Below, one piece after another: positions 23,433 through 34,764 of a DNA stretch of 64,000 nucleotides (position 1 is the stretch's first letter; each line of letters begins with the position of its first letter). This DNA is from Lactifluus volemus (Eukaryota > Basidiomycota > Agaricomycetes > Russulales > Russulaceae), in contig WTXI01000147.1 in NCBI GenBank assembly GCA_022376515.1, forward strand, positions 1 to 64,000, written 5' to 3'. The notes beneath the pieces were generated by a model. The model made no database searches. It was not told the DNA's origin and saw only the letters and a list, made by a program, of their open reading frames with translations. The translations under genes and the position numbers were made by a program.

Positions 23433-23726
23433 ATGAGGTTTATGAACACCATTTTGGCTCTCTCTTTTGCTGCTCTCGCTCTCGCTGCACCGACTCCACA
23501 GGGCGGCCCCACGAGCCCCACGAGCCCCCTCACGGACCTACTCGATAGTACGTTCTGTTAGAACCCATGCCCGAGCTTGACTGACCTAATATAGATCTTG
23601 GGACCGTACTTCGTGATCTTTTGGGGGGGGGCAAGTTGAATGATGGTAGTACCTCTTGTATATCTTCAACTGCTGAGTTTACTGACTTTTGTAGACCAGC
23701 CCACGAGGACCCACAAATCTACATAG
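23433..23726 (+). CDS. Small secreted protein, plus-strand member of the inverted pair
   Basis: Three exons, 23433-23547, 23595-23645 and 23695-23726, give an exact 65-residue frame ending TAG. The signal peptide MRFMNTILALSFAALALAAP is followed by TPQGG, a tandem PTSPTSP, an LTDLLDNLGTVLRDLLGGGK amphipathic segment and DDQPTRTHKST. There are no cysteines in the mature part, unlike most cysteine-stabilised effectors. Secretion is well supported and the role is unknown. Confidence 0.66.
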
Positions 23727-24779
23727 TACAAGCGTGATTATCGCGCATGGTGGACTTTATGTAGAGGCTGATATCTTAGTTCATGGCCTTTGTATCTCGG
23801 TTATGTCAGGGACCCAGGGTCCACCCTTCATGTCGTCAACTTTTTGCTCTATGTGCCAGAGTGAATGTATTCTGTGGTCTTTTCATCGTAAACACCAAAC
23901 GGACAACATAACTTTTGCGAGATGTCCTTGACGTAAATGGCTGTTGTGAGCGTGTGGAATTTTGTACTAGTTTGTATGCTTTCTACGCTCACCACCGTAG
24001 CAGAATCAACATCCGCTGGCATCCAAGGTGCGCATTCGTCATCCCTGCCTGGAAAGATACGGTGCATACCAGACTCGGTGCTACTATGCGATAAGAGGTA
24101 GATCACAAATTCTTGCTCTTAGTCTTCCGTCGCGTCAGCGCCGTGCTCGCCTCTTGTTGGTGACTTTCAACTGTATCTGTCTGCTCTGGACGCAGATTCT
24201 CCCATATCACCGGAGCCAGGTCATAAATTCTATACAGCTGCAAGACAGCTTTTTCCTTGTCCTTGGCTTCGATCATCAGATCTATCCATTGAACCTCATT
24301 TTTGTTTCAGTATCTCGACAGCGAGGACAGGACATGTCGCAAATCATGCAGAAAAATGATGAGAGCCCAAGTCAGGGTCTCCCATCTCAAGTGTCCCCGA
24401 GTCTATTCGTACACAGTTGTAGCAGTGTCACAGCGAGACCAAATACTGTAACCATTACAGTAGTACGGATAAAACGCCGCCATTACACACACAAACGTCA
24501 TGCCAGTTTCAGTGTCGATTTCTTTTCTGACAGCGAAAGCCGAGCATACAGCAAATCGGGCGGTGGCTTGGTGATCCGGTATAGGAGCACAAATCGGTAT
24601 AACTCCCAAGGCGGACATAGTACCAGACCCCCAGAGTCAAATCAGCTCAGACGCCATGCATGGCAAGTTCACATGGAAAATCAAGGACGCACTGCGACAA
24701 AGAAGACAAGGAACGGAAGTGGAACGTCCGAACCACGATAGAATCACTCTCTAGACTCGCCCCGTCAGGTCAGTCGTTC
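23727..24779. other. Gene-poor stretch with dispersed repeat
   Basis: Short unconvincing frames only. 24300-24450 repeats 20910-21090. The stretch 24028-24741 is open on the plus strand but the composition and repeats argue against a gene. Confidence 0.45.
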
Positions 24780-25800
24780 GTTGGCTTTGTAAAGAGTAAG
24801 AGGCGGGCGAGTTGGTTTTGAAATCGCAATATGCCCAAAGTAGGCGCGAAGTCCCACGCTTCCATGACATGTGCCCATGCAGTACAGTACTTGTCTGGAC
24901 CCTCTCTGCCGAGGATGGCGTCGAGGTCGCAGCTCACTGCAAGAGTATCCTTTCCGCTCACAATATCGATGACGTCCACGTCGAAATTCGCGAGTTGGTT
25001 CGCCTGTCCCAAGATGTACAAGCCCGTCCCCACCTCCAACGACACCGCCCAGGCCCGAGTGCCTTTCTCCACTGCCGTCAGCTCCCCAACCGCGCCGAAG
25101 TTATCCCATCCATTGAGGAAACAGGCTGGCGGATTCTTCATCTCCGACCCTCTAAACCCCGCCAAGATTTACCTCGTCACGGCAGGACACGTCGCCCGTC
25201 TTCCGCCCGATGATGACCCCAACGAGTTCTACCAGCACCGCAACCCCAGCCAGCCCTGCAAGAGCGGTCTTGCTGTTTGGCGACGTTGCTATCGAGAAGC
25301 ATATCATCATCAAGCAGCTCGAGAGCCGGTTGAAAGATGCCGGGCAGATGGATGAGCGGACGCCGAGGCGGAGCAGAATCAGGTCTAGCCCAGTTGGAGG
25401 AAGAGAGGAAGGCGATCGGAGTCCTCGATAAATTCCTCACGGACGTCTCCAGAGACAGAGACTGGAACAAGTGGGAGGGCCGTATCCTCTGACGGGGGGA
25501 GATAGTACCACACGGAACACTCCCACGTCGTTCTGTCTCCCCCCATCGGTCACAACATCAGGGAGGAAGGGCCACGGAGGACTGGGCGGTGATTGAGATG
25601 GACAATTCCAAAGTCGACTAACTTTGGTCTCATCCCTATCGACGATCGACGAGTTCACCACCTAAATGTTCCCCCACCCCGCCAATTCCTTTGTTCAAGT
25701 ATTCTACCACGACACGACCCGTGCATCATGTTCATAAAGGCTACGCCTTCGACCTCACCGTCGGACACCACGCCGACACTTTTGTTTTTGTTTTTGGAAA
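24780..25800 (+). pseudogene. Trypsin-like fungal family gene remnant, copy 2 (N-terminal and middle parts)
   Basis: Fragments in order are TVLVWTLSAEDGVEVAAHCK, DDVHVEIRELVRL, GGFFISDPLNPAKIYLVTAGHVARLPPDDD (the TARHV-type histidine region is present), NEFYQHRNPSQP, then in another frame AVLLFGDVAIEKHIIIKQLE, and later a TEDWAVIEMDNSKVD-like stretch and MFPHPANSFVQVF. Frame changes around 25260 and after 25480 break it, and the C-terminal Ser region is absent. Copy 1 at 16563 is a shorter version of the same sequence, so the two came from one duplication. The protease-like assignment rests on remembered full-length relatives with TARHV and GDSGS motifs. Confidence 0.58.
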
Positions 25801-25880
25801 CGCTGCCTTTTGGCACAGTAACTAGTACCACTACAGTACGTTTACCGCTGCTGCCGCATCTGCAACCTCCAAGACATAGA

Positions 25881-25974
25881 CCTCATTAGTGCTGTATGAG
25901 GGTTGTACCATTTCATCAGAATATCATCAACCTTATCTGTCATTGTTCTGATTATAGACAGCCAAGCTAGCAAC
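25881..25974. repeat. Dispersed ~95-bp repeat, second copy
   Basis: Same element as 17262-17357, again directly 3' of a trypsin-like remnant. It begins CCTCATTAGTGCTGTATGAG and ends GACAGCCAAGCTAGCAAC. Confidence 0.8.
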
Positions 25975-26039
25975 AATCACAATTTTTCGTCCCAATTCGC
26001 GAGCTTCGTAACATCATGCTATAGTGAAGGATGACTGGC

Positions 26040-26490
26040 TCCTGGCAACTTATCACCTCAGGTTGTGGGAGCGGACTTCCCATTCATCCCATTCTATCCA
26101 CGGATTGACGCTCGGTACATTTCTGTACAGGGTCCAGTGGCGATGTCGGCTAATACTTTATTCATGTTATGTTCGCTTTCATTCTATGCTTCGTGCGTGG
26201 GTCTATGGTCGGGTCGGTCGTGTCATGGTCCCCAGGTGAGGGAGAGCGCGGGTATGCGCTCGAAATTGGGTACGGGGCGATTTCGTGGGGGGATAGGGAA
26301 GGGCAGAGTATGGTGGCATTGTGTGTAGAGGGAAAGTTTCGTTGGGTGGGTTTTCGGTGTGTTAGCGGTTCGTTCCTCATATTTTCGATCGGATTGGGTT
26401 GCACGTCGTTAAGGTCACTTAATTCGGTCATTCCATAGAAGCTATGTAGAGTTCTACTTTACGGCCAATAGTTGCTTAGCCTAAACGAAT
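26040..26490. repeat. Duplicated block, partner at 33860-34440
   Basis: Contains GGGAGCGGACTTCCCATTCATCC, CATTTCTGTACAGGGTCCAGT, TATGGTGGCATTGTGTGTAGAG and GCACGTCGTTAAGGTCACTT. All recur in the same order and orientation at 33865-34440. The open frames inside are not supported by any motif. Confidence 0.8.
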
Positions 26491-26792
26491 GTATTTGGAG
26501 ATGCTAGGATCCCCAACGGGTCAGTTGTATCCCAACGAAGTTAGTCACGGTCCGTCATTCCGTGCTAGGAACCGCAACGGAGCTGCTCTGCGGTTCCTAT
26601 GCACATTGCGCCTCCTAGAAACAGGTAGAAGTGTGGTGGTATCTCGACGTGATCAAATACGGCCCATCAGAGTTTTGCGAGAATGAGTCTGATATCTTAC
26701 GTCGCCTTGCCATCCACGGCAGCCGAGTCGGAGCCGTGACCTCCTCGACATCTGACTCGGACCGGGCCGGCCCTTGAAGTAGATCCTCAACC

Positions 26793-27100
26793 TACTATCC
26801 CTCCCCCCCTACCGGATCACCCAAATTTCTCGCCCATTCCTCGCTCATCACCACAAATTTTCGCCTACAGTATCTAGTACCATGTGTTATCATATTCCAT
26901 AAATTCTTTTGGTAGAAATCGTAGTGTGTGGCGAAATAAAATACAGTGTGTTTGTCACGCTGCCTGTGTCGGAGTTTACAATATTTCCAAAATCGGATGC
27001 TTAGCGCTCGCAACAGCCAATCAGAGTCTGAAAATGGCATGTGACATTGCGTGACTGATCCGGTAGGGGGGGGTGATCCGGTAGGGGGGGAGGGATAGTA
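26793..27100. mobile_element. MITE copy B with perfect 28-bp terminal inverted repeats
   Basis: The left end TACTATCCCTCCCCCCCTAC plus CGGATCAC (26793-26820) is repeated without mismatch as reverse complement at 27073-27100. The outer TA may be a TA target duplication. An extra internal copy of TGATCCGGTAGGGGGGG precedes the right end. The core is shared with copies A, C and D. There is no coding capacity, so it must be moved by a transposase in trans. Confidence 0.85.
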
Positions 27101-28253
27101 TCTTACGTTCATGGTGTCTAACGGACCTACTCGTCCCCCAAGCAATGATAAGGACATACCGTCATCGCTCTCATATGCCCCTTCCCAGCCCTAGAAGGAT
27201 GGAACGGCTCCAGACGACGCCCCGCCAACCCCAGCGCGGGAGGGGAGGCAGAATGACCGGACGTTATACCACACGCGCCTGAGATAAATAGCTCTACCAA
27301 TAGCCTTTCCATATGGCATTTCATACCCAGTTCCGTGAATCGGTGGTGCGGTCACGTGGAGTGTCATTGTCCCCAACATCGCTGTCATTATCAGTTAGTG
27401 ATTCAGTTCTCGATGCAGTCGAGACGGAGAGGATAGATGGGCTAAGTTTACACTTTTTCTAGAGAAGCCCGTCGGAGCTACGAGACGAAAGGGAAGACAC
27501 GACGCACGCAGAAAAGAACCAATGGGGGCTTGCTCACACATGGCCATCATCGCCGTTGTGCCGCCATTGGCATTGGCACCGTCATCGCCACCTCTCGGCG
27601 TGAGGGTCTCGGATGCCTTGGGATTGGATGGGCCTACTACTTGCTCTCGCACGATACGACGTGCTACCCTTGGTGCTTCCTGCAAATTCCTGCGTAGAAA
27701 AGGAAGATGAGGAAGCAAAAGTTGTTGAGAGGGATTGGTCCTTGTTACTGTAACGAGAGGTGCGTAAAGGGGAAGGAGTTGTCAGAGCCTGGACGTGTGC
27801 ACATACAGTACTGCAAGTCAGCGCACTGAATCGCTCGTGGCTCACTGGCGCGCGCCACCCGGCTATTATACCGTCGCCGATCCGAATCGGGCGACTTGAA
27901 TGGCATGGCGTAAGGCATTCAGTTCTCATTAGTACTGCAAGTGGGTTGTACCACTTATTATCAACCTTTTCTGTCGTTGTTCCGATTATAGACAGCCAAA
28001 GCTAGCAACGAACTTCCTGGCAGAGTATCCAGTGGGAATGTGTCGATCATCATGATCCGCCCTCATTATTACGACCTTACGCCACCGCTACCATCATTAT
28101 CCCAGCCAACATCACTACCACTACCACCCCCTGCCTGTTTGGTCCAGTTAAGTTCTTGTTATTATTAAAGCTACTTATGTACTGGAACCTCCCATCTACA
28201 AACACCCACACTGCCTGGTGCATTTTGGGTGGTGCACTGTGACCTGCAATCTG
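27101..28253. repeat. 5' part of a segmentally duplicated unit
   Basis: 27400-27720 (GCAGTCGAGACGGAGAGGAT, then CGAAAGGGAAGACACGACG) recurs at 39020-39310. A diverged form lies at 30600-30850 and 51350-51700. 27925-28009 is the 95-bp repeat. 28060-28250 (CTACCATCATTATCCC, CTACAAACACCCAC) precedes each DUF6533-type copy. 27175-27260 is inverted relative to 34560-34645. Confidence 0.75.
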
Positions 28254-29895
28254 ATGTCTAGCTCGAGTGACAGTGACCTCGCAGCTGTCGTAGACAACAT
28301 GGCTCAATGCCTTTCAAATTGGCGGCTTTCTTCGGTGCGTACTGTGAACCATGGATTGCAATTGTGCGAAAATCGAGTGCTGACGCTATTCATCACCACC
28401 CATCTTTGGTGCTTTTTAGGATCTTGCAGGTACAAATCTCTTGTGCTCTTGTGGGATATACGGTGCTGACTACGTATGTGTGCGCGCCTGCGTGCTTCAA
28501 CAACATCTGTGATGATCAGACGTAAGCGGGACACTCATTGTAAGTGACGCGTTTTACGCAATTTGAGAGGGGAGCTAAGCCAGCCCTCTGTTGGTAGTTT
28601 TTTGACTGGCTCTTGACCCTCGATGATGAAGTGTGCATCTCTGCTCACCAACGGAACTTTCCACGACTCACCTCTGAGGCAGTTGAATTTCATCTGGCGC
28701 CGAGGCAGAATCACCTGTATACAAGTCCTATTCGTATTTGCGCGATATGCAGCGCTTGCGAATGTCGTTTTAGGTTTCCTTCCGGTGCGGCTATCTCAGT
28801 TGACTAGCAGGCACCCAAATCCACTGATGATAATCGGGGCTAGCCTGGAATAGCGAAGGACAAGGTCAAGGAAATTCTACGTGGCGGCATTATGCTAACT
28901 GCAGAGCGTGAGTACATCTCACACGATGCTGCTGATACCCGACCGCTTATGCAACCAGTCATTATCATGATGAGGACCTGGGCTATGTGGGAAAGGAGCA
29001 GGGGAATGTTAATATTCCTTATCGTTTTCTTGTTGGTACGGCGACGGTCCTTAACACCTCTTACTTCTCAAGTCACTTAGATGGTCTGAGGTCTTCGCAA
29101 TCCCAGGACTTGTGCTAGGCGTAGTCGATCTTTCTACGTCTGCCCGTACGTAGTCCGGTTTCACTCTTCCAGCAACAATTTGACGATTCGAACCCGCGCG
29201 CGTATTGGCACACTCTGGCAGAGATTCCAGCCAGTATTCCGATCAAGGGCATGAAGCCATGTGAAATCCTCACAGGTGCTGTCGGGCATATATGGGTTGT
29301 AGAATATGTTTTAGTAATGCTATTCGAAGCTGGTTCGTCTTATACCCTGGTGTCCCTATTGTGCCTCCTGACACACAGCAGGTATGTTGGTCTTGACAGT
29401 GTACAAAGCCTTACCGCTCCGTGATTCGACATCGAGACAAATGAGATCAAAGTTGCTGGACATGCTTTGGATCGATGGTATCATGTTTTTGCCGTTTGGT
29501 TCTAAATTTTGATCAGCCGGCTGACGGTCTTGGTTAGGGGCCATATACTTTGTGTTCATGATCCGTGAGTTTTACGGCCATCCAAGTTCTCATTGCCTAA
29601 TAGCAACATATTACATGTAGTTATTGGGTTTCTCAACATCGGACTAGTACTGCAATCCTCTGTGAGTCCAGCCTTGACTATCACAGAACAGCCTTACTGA
29701 CGGATGTGTGTTCGAAGGATCCACAAATACGGTCAGGGGGTAGCGAGTAAGTTGATCAGTGATGAGAACCCCACATAACTGTACTCAAGAATCATTTGTA
29801 TCAGGCTGCAGGCGGTGTTACACAGTGTCCTTTCTACGCGGATTGTGTTACACATTTCGACGGTGAGGGAAGGTGGTATTGTATCTGTGTACTAA
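28254..29895 (+). CDS. DUF6533-type multi-pass membrane protein, copy 1
   Basis: A multi-exon gene best read by comparing the four full copies in this window. It starts MSSSSDSDLAAVVDNMAQCL (28254); an intron from 28335 to 28429 joins to VQISCALVGYTVLT. Then come FFDWLLTLDDE and, across a ~55-nt intron, LNFIWRRGRITCIQVLFVF, the DUF6533 signature as I remember it (Y-D-x-L-L-T-L-D-x-E...W). Further exons give IIMMRTWAMWERSRGML, TGAVGHIWVVEYVLVMLFEAG, LVLTVYKALPLRDSTSRQM, LLDMLWIDGIMFLPFG, AIYFVFMI, IGFLNIGLVLQSS and the end LQAVLHSVLSTRIVLHISTV, stopping at TAA 29893-29895. It is predicted as an integral membrane protein of about six or seven spans. The function of the family is not established. 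One phase near the FFDW exon is off by one base in all copies unless a weak GTGCTG donor is used. Confidence 0.58.
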
Positions 29896-29997
29896 CTACG
29901 TTTTGTGTTGGGAGCGCAGCCTCGCAAGGCATAAGCGAACCAACATTACCCATACCAACGTTTAATCTTTGTATTACCAACGCCTCTGTGGTCAGAC

Positions 29998-30267
29998 CCC
30001 CTTTGTGGTCACTCCAATTTCTCGTCCATTTCTCACTCAGTCACCACAAAACTTATCCTACAATATCTGGTACTTTATGTGACCATATTCCATGCATCGT
30101 TTCGATAGAAATCGTGATGTATAGTGAAATGAAAAATGGCAAGTTTGTCACGCCTGCCTGTGTCGGAGTTTACGATATTATACAAAAATGACAAGCTTAG
30201 CACTCGAACAGCCAATCAGAGTCTGAAATATGGCGCGTGACTATAGTGTGACTGACCACAAAGGGTA
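29998..30267. mobile_element. MITE copy C
   Basis: Ends ACCCCCTTTGTGGTCACT...AGTGTGACTGACCACAAAGGGT form terminal inverted repeats. The core shares TATCTGGTACTTTATGTGACC, GATAGAAATCGTGATGTATAG and CAGCCAATCAGAGTCTGAAAT with the other copies. Its terminal sequence differs from copies A and B, so it is a subfamily shared with copy D. Confidence 0.8.
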
Positions 30268-30849
30268 AACGTTAGCATCTCAATATTTCTCAATTCCCAC
30301 CTTTTATTACGGACTTATTGCACTTTCAGACTGAGGTTAGTATCTTATCACTTCTTCCCTTATTTCTGGTTACTTACTATCTACCTAGAACTTAGGATTC
30401 TCATCCGATATTTTGAATGGCCCTATTTATGCACGACCATCTCCCCTCCTCTGCCCCCAACAATCGTGATTGACGACGACATGCTTCATCATGGTATCTG
30501 TCGGAATTTTCACGGGATAATATGACGCGTTGGGAATCCTAGCATGTGCAGCCTGAGTTCTGCGGTGCGTCGCGTGGGGGTCATCGCCGCCTACCACGAG
30601 CATCACCGACATCCGAGTCATCAGTGGGCGATTCTGTCTTCAATACAGTCAAGACGGAGAAGACTAACTGACTAAATAGAGCCATGTAACGGCCATCTTC
30701 GAGAGAAAATGACACTGCGGGCTCAGAGACGAAAGGGAAGACACACATGCGAAAGAAAGCGTAACAAACTTGCCCGCATCCCGTTCATCGTTATCGTTGC
30801 TATCGCTATCGCCACCGCTCGGCGCGAGGGGCTTGGGCATCCTGAATTC
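30268..30849. repeat. 3' and 5' flanks of the duplicated unit
   Basis: 30420-30650 (CATCTCCCCTCCTCTGCCCC, GTCGGAATTTTCACGGGATA, GTGCAGCCTGAGTTC.GCGG) recurs at 41470-41640 and inverted near 58680-58790 and 63650-63780. 30625-30790 recurs to the right of the transposon at 51355-51520. This copy preserves an uninterrupted version of the sequence split by the Plavaka element. Confidence 0.75.
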
Positions 30850-31340
30850 ACCGCCTGGATGTTCCCCCACCCTACCCCGCCACCCGCTTTCATTCAAGTA
30901 CCCCGGAAACCGTCTCCTCAAGTTCTACGGCACCATCTCGGACGAGGATATGTAGAAGCCTAGCCCGAAGACCATCCAAAACGACAACGACCCGCGCATT
31001 GTGGCGGTCATGAAGCATGGCTACGCCTCCGATCTCACCGTCGGACGCCTCGACACCATCCGTTCGTTCACTAGGGTCTACTTCAAAGGCCGGCCCCGTC
31101 AGATGTCGAAGGAGGTCGCTGTCTTACCAAAGTCCAAGTCCGGTGCCTTCTCCAGGCCTGGCGGCTCTGGCTCGGCTGTCGCGGCTTGCAAGGGCAGGTT
31201 TCCCGGCTTGCTCACTGGCGGTGCTGCACCTTTGAGGAGGAAGTGATGGAGGTAAGTAGGTACCTTACATCCATCAACTTCCTCCTCGAGCGCGTGTTGG
31301 AGTACGGTCTCAAGGCTACCTCTCCCCCTTCCTCAATGCT
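30850..31340 (+). pseudogene. Trypsin-like family remnant, C-terminal part
   Basis: Encodes EFTAWMFPHPTPPPAFIQ, then in other frames FYGTISDEDM, a stop, NDNDPRIVAVMKHGYASDLT, VGRLDTIRSFTRVYFKGRP, KSGAFSRPGGSGSAVAACKG and finally YLTSINFLLERVLEYGLKA. In the family the serine segment is PGDSGS. Here it reads PGGSGS, so the Asp before the catalytic Ser is lost on top of the stop and frame changes. This fits as the missing C-terminal half of the 24780-25800 gene type, split by 5 kb of other repeats. Confidence 0.6.
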
Positions 31341-31825
31341 TATTAATAAACGTCATCCGCTCTTCAGATCCCGAAGCCGACTCGTTTCTTCCACTCTTCA
31401 AGATGTTCTATGACTTCTTCTTATCCTTCTTTCTTTCCCTGTCCTCCCACCCGTTTCTACTTATATGACCTTGTTTTTTTACGCTTCACTATCCTTTTAT
31501 CTGCGGACTTGTCGTCAGTTAGACTAGGTACCGGATACTTCCTTCTTACGGCACTCGGTGTCCTGCTGGGCATGACGTGGCTTCTTCCACACTGCGGTAT
31601 CAACCCATTGTCTCCTCTTTACGATATTAGAAGATTTATCAAAATAAATCGCTTTGTGATGTACTGTACCATGTACAGCCCTGTATTTGCCATTTTTTTG
31701 AGCCGTTGATGACGTAAGAATATCTTTTACTAATTCTCAACCAAGTTGAATTGAATTGACTTGCCCACCATCCACCCTCTGGTACTCCTTCAGTCCAAAC
31801 ATATGCGCCCTCTGAAGTCCACAAT
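31341..31825. other. Intergenic stretch
   Basis: T-rich interval; one 99-codon frame (31410-31709) has no motif. Probable promoter of the F-box gene at its 3' end. Confidence 0.4.
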
Positions 31826-33340
31826 ATGAGAAGGCGCTCCGTGGTGTGTTACCGAGATGAATCGAGCACAGTTCGAGGACGGAGTACGTTCTATGCGCTG
31901 CGCTCCAACTATTGCTTATTATATATTGCAGGTCAAATTTCACCACGTATTACAATCGGGGCGCTCCCAGATAATGTCCTCCTAGACATCTTCGAATTCT
32001 GCAGACTGGATTTTGAACACTCTTGGGGGGAGTGGGCAAAGACATGGTATAAGCTAGTGCATGTATGCCAAAGATGGCGATACGTCATCTTTGCATCCCC
32101 AAACAGTCTCGATCTGTGCCTTTTCTGCACAGCTACTACTCCTGCGAACGAGACGTTTGACGTCTGGCCTTCCTTTCCTATCGAAATATCGGCGGACGTT
32201 GTCAGTTTCGAGGATAACATTATTGCTGCACTCTAGCGCCCTAACCGTGTGCGCGCGATTTCTCTTGGTCAAGTCAGCTTACCACTGGGGCGTTTGGTCA
32301 CAGTGATGCAGGAGCCATTTCCGGCACTTGAACTTCTTGACCTTGGGGTCGCGGTAGACTCGGTCGGAGAGACGACGCCGACTCTTCCCAGTACGTTTTT
32401 AGGTGCATTCGCCCCACGTCTACGATCACTCCTTTTGCGAGCCATCCCATTTCCAACGCTACCTAAACTTTTGTTGTCTTCCAATCACCTTGTCTGTCTC
32501 TCCCTTTTACAGATTCCGCATTCTGGTTACATTTCACCCGAAGCGATGGTCGCATGCGTCTCAGCTTTGAACGGGCTTACATACCTTTTCATCGGCTTTG
32601 AATCCCCGGTCTCTCGCCCTGATCGGAGAACCCGGCATCCACCACCTCTGACACGTATCGTCCTCCCAGCTCTCGCTCTGTTCAAATTTCATGGTGTCAG
32701 CGATTACTTGGAGGACCTCGTGGCCCGAGTCGATGCTCCTCTGCTCAACAAAGTCCATATATCACTCTTAAATCAACTCATCTTCGATATCCGACAGCTC
32801 CCTCAGTTCATCGGCCATGCACCAATACTCATGTCATACGAACAAGCAGAAATGGAATTTGTCAGTAGCCGTGTCATGATCAAGCTTTTTCCATCAAAGG
32901 GACCATCTCCCACAGGTTTCCTTAGATTGGGAATCTCATGCGGGGTCACGGTCGTAGATTGGCAAGTGTCCTCTATGGCACAAATGTGCAGCCAGCTTTC
33001 GTTCCTCCTGTCCAGCACTGAACGGCTCGATATCCGAGGGGACTCTAATCAGTCAGGATCGACTCTGCAAGTCGACATGGACGACACACAATGGCTCGAA
33101 CTCTTCCAGCCTTTCACTGCTGTCAGGACCCTGCGTATATCTCGTGAGTTGTGGCCACTCATTACGTCGGCGCTGCGAGGGCTTGGTGGGGAATCTGCCA
33201 TGGAGGTGTTACCTGCGCTGGACAGTCTTTACCTAGAGGAGTATCAACCTTTTGGATCGGAGCAACAAGACGTCGAGTCATTCATAGCCGCACGTCAGTG
33301 TTCCGATCACCCCGTCGCTGTCCACCGCTGGGTACATTAA
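31826..33340 (+). pseudogene. F-box protein gene interrupted by one in-frame TAG
   Basis: Starts MRRRSVVCYRDESSTVRGRS. A 48-nt intron (31884-31931) leads to GALPDNVLLDIFEFCRLDFE...WYKLVHVCQRWRYVIFASPN, a clear F-box, then WPSFPIEISADVVSFEDN, a TAG at 32234-32236, and in the same frame RPNRVRAISLGQVSLPLGRL through PFPALELLDLGV, GYISPEAMVACVSALN, WLELFQPFTAVRTLRIS to ESFIAARQCSDHPVAVHRW and TGA at 33340. The layout is that of a large F-box/LRR-like family of Rhizoctonia-type fungi that targets substrates to SCF ligases. Everything except the TAG is intact. Removing the TAG by splicing would cost conserved residues and need a 36-nt intron. So it is a fresh nonsense mutation, a sequencing error, or a read-through case. 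Confidence 0.68.
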
Positions 33341-34764
33341 AGACGACCACTCCTCCCTACTTTCTGTACCACGAGCTCATGATCATTTTCGTGGGGCACG
33401 TTTTGGACAACAACCGTGATATCGTTCATATCCCGGCCCGTGCCTAGTATGGGGCTCAGAGGTTTTCCAATGGTTCCATTGTGTGCATTGACATTTTTCG
33501 CTGCAGCTTGTACTCCTTTTCCATCCTTCCTTATTTAGAAACACACTTAACATTTCCCTTCCATTACTTTGCCATTTTATGTATGCATATCTCTATTAGT
33601 AGTCCTCAAGCTCAGTTACGCTTTCTTTCCCGTATTTAGCATTGGCGTCATTTCCTTTCCTTCTATTTCGCGTTCTATCCTCATTCGATTGTACGTACCT
33701 GCCAGTGGACATGTACTATTTGCGTACAAACACAAAGATTTGTTTCCAGGCTTTGTTACCTATTCTGTCAGCTTTTACTAGTCATCGACTTAGGGATCGA
33801 AGGTCTCGCCGAGGTCCAAACACAGGTTTTCCTTCATCCTGAATACTAGGTGACGTACCACGTTCGGGAGTGGACTTCCCGTTCATCCCACGGATTGGCG
33901 CTCGGGACATTTCTGTACAGGGTCCAGTCGCGATGTGTCGATTATCCGATCTCATTATTACGACTACCGCTACCATAAGATTTGTTCAAGCAGAACATGG
34001 TCTAGGTGCGTCTCTTGGGTGGCAGAGCTAGTTATTTTATACTTATTTGGGGTACTATTGATCATGGATGATTTTTCTAGGCCTGTCATATTGTTAGAAG
34101 GTGCGGAGAAATCGTTCATATCAAGGGTGGCTATGTTGGTGTTCGCTTTCATTCTGTGCTTCATTCGTGGGTCTGTGGTCGGGTCGTATCATGGTCCCCG
34201 GGCGAGCGTGGGTAGGGGGAATTTCATGGGGGAACAGGGGAGGGCGGAGTATGGTGGCATTGTGTGTAGAGGGAAGGTTTCGTTGGGTGAGTTTTCGGTG
34301 TATTAGAGATTCGTTCCTCATAATTTTTTCGATCGGATTGGGTTGCACGTCGTTAAGGTCACTTTATTCGGTCATTCCATAGAAGCTATGTAGAGTTCTA
34401 CTTTACGGTCAACAGTCGTTTAGCCTAAACGAACGTAGTATTTAGTGAAGCTTGGGATTAATACCATTGGTACAGGTTATTAGAGTTGTTTATTATCTCA
34501 GGTGCGTGTGGTGTAATGTCCGGTAATTCTGCCTCCACTCCCGCGCTGGGTGTTGGCGGTGCGTCGCTTGGAGCCGTTCCATCCTTCTAGGGCTGGGAAG
34601 GGGCAAATGCCGCAGTCGTAGGGAGCGATGACGGTATGTCCTTGTCCTTGCTTGGGGGACGAGTAGGTACGTTTAGCGAAAAGGTTGCGGAGGAGAGCCC
34701 AAGTATGGTCCCCTTTAATGTTGATTCCCTTCGTGTACAAATTGAAGGAGACACCGTGAACGTA
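33341..34764. other. Intergenic and repeat stretch
   Basis: 33341-33850 is the 3' flank of the F-box gene, without features. 33865-34440 duplicates 26040-26490. 34560-34645 is inverted relative to 27175-27260 (shared CTAGGGCTGGGAAGGGG). No gene is supported. Confidence 0.6.

Noticed and set aside
24028..24741. 237-codon plus-strand frame
   Set aside because: Overlaps a dispersed repeat shared with 20910-21090, and the translation has no recognisable domain.
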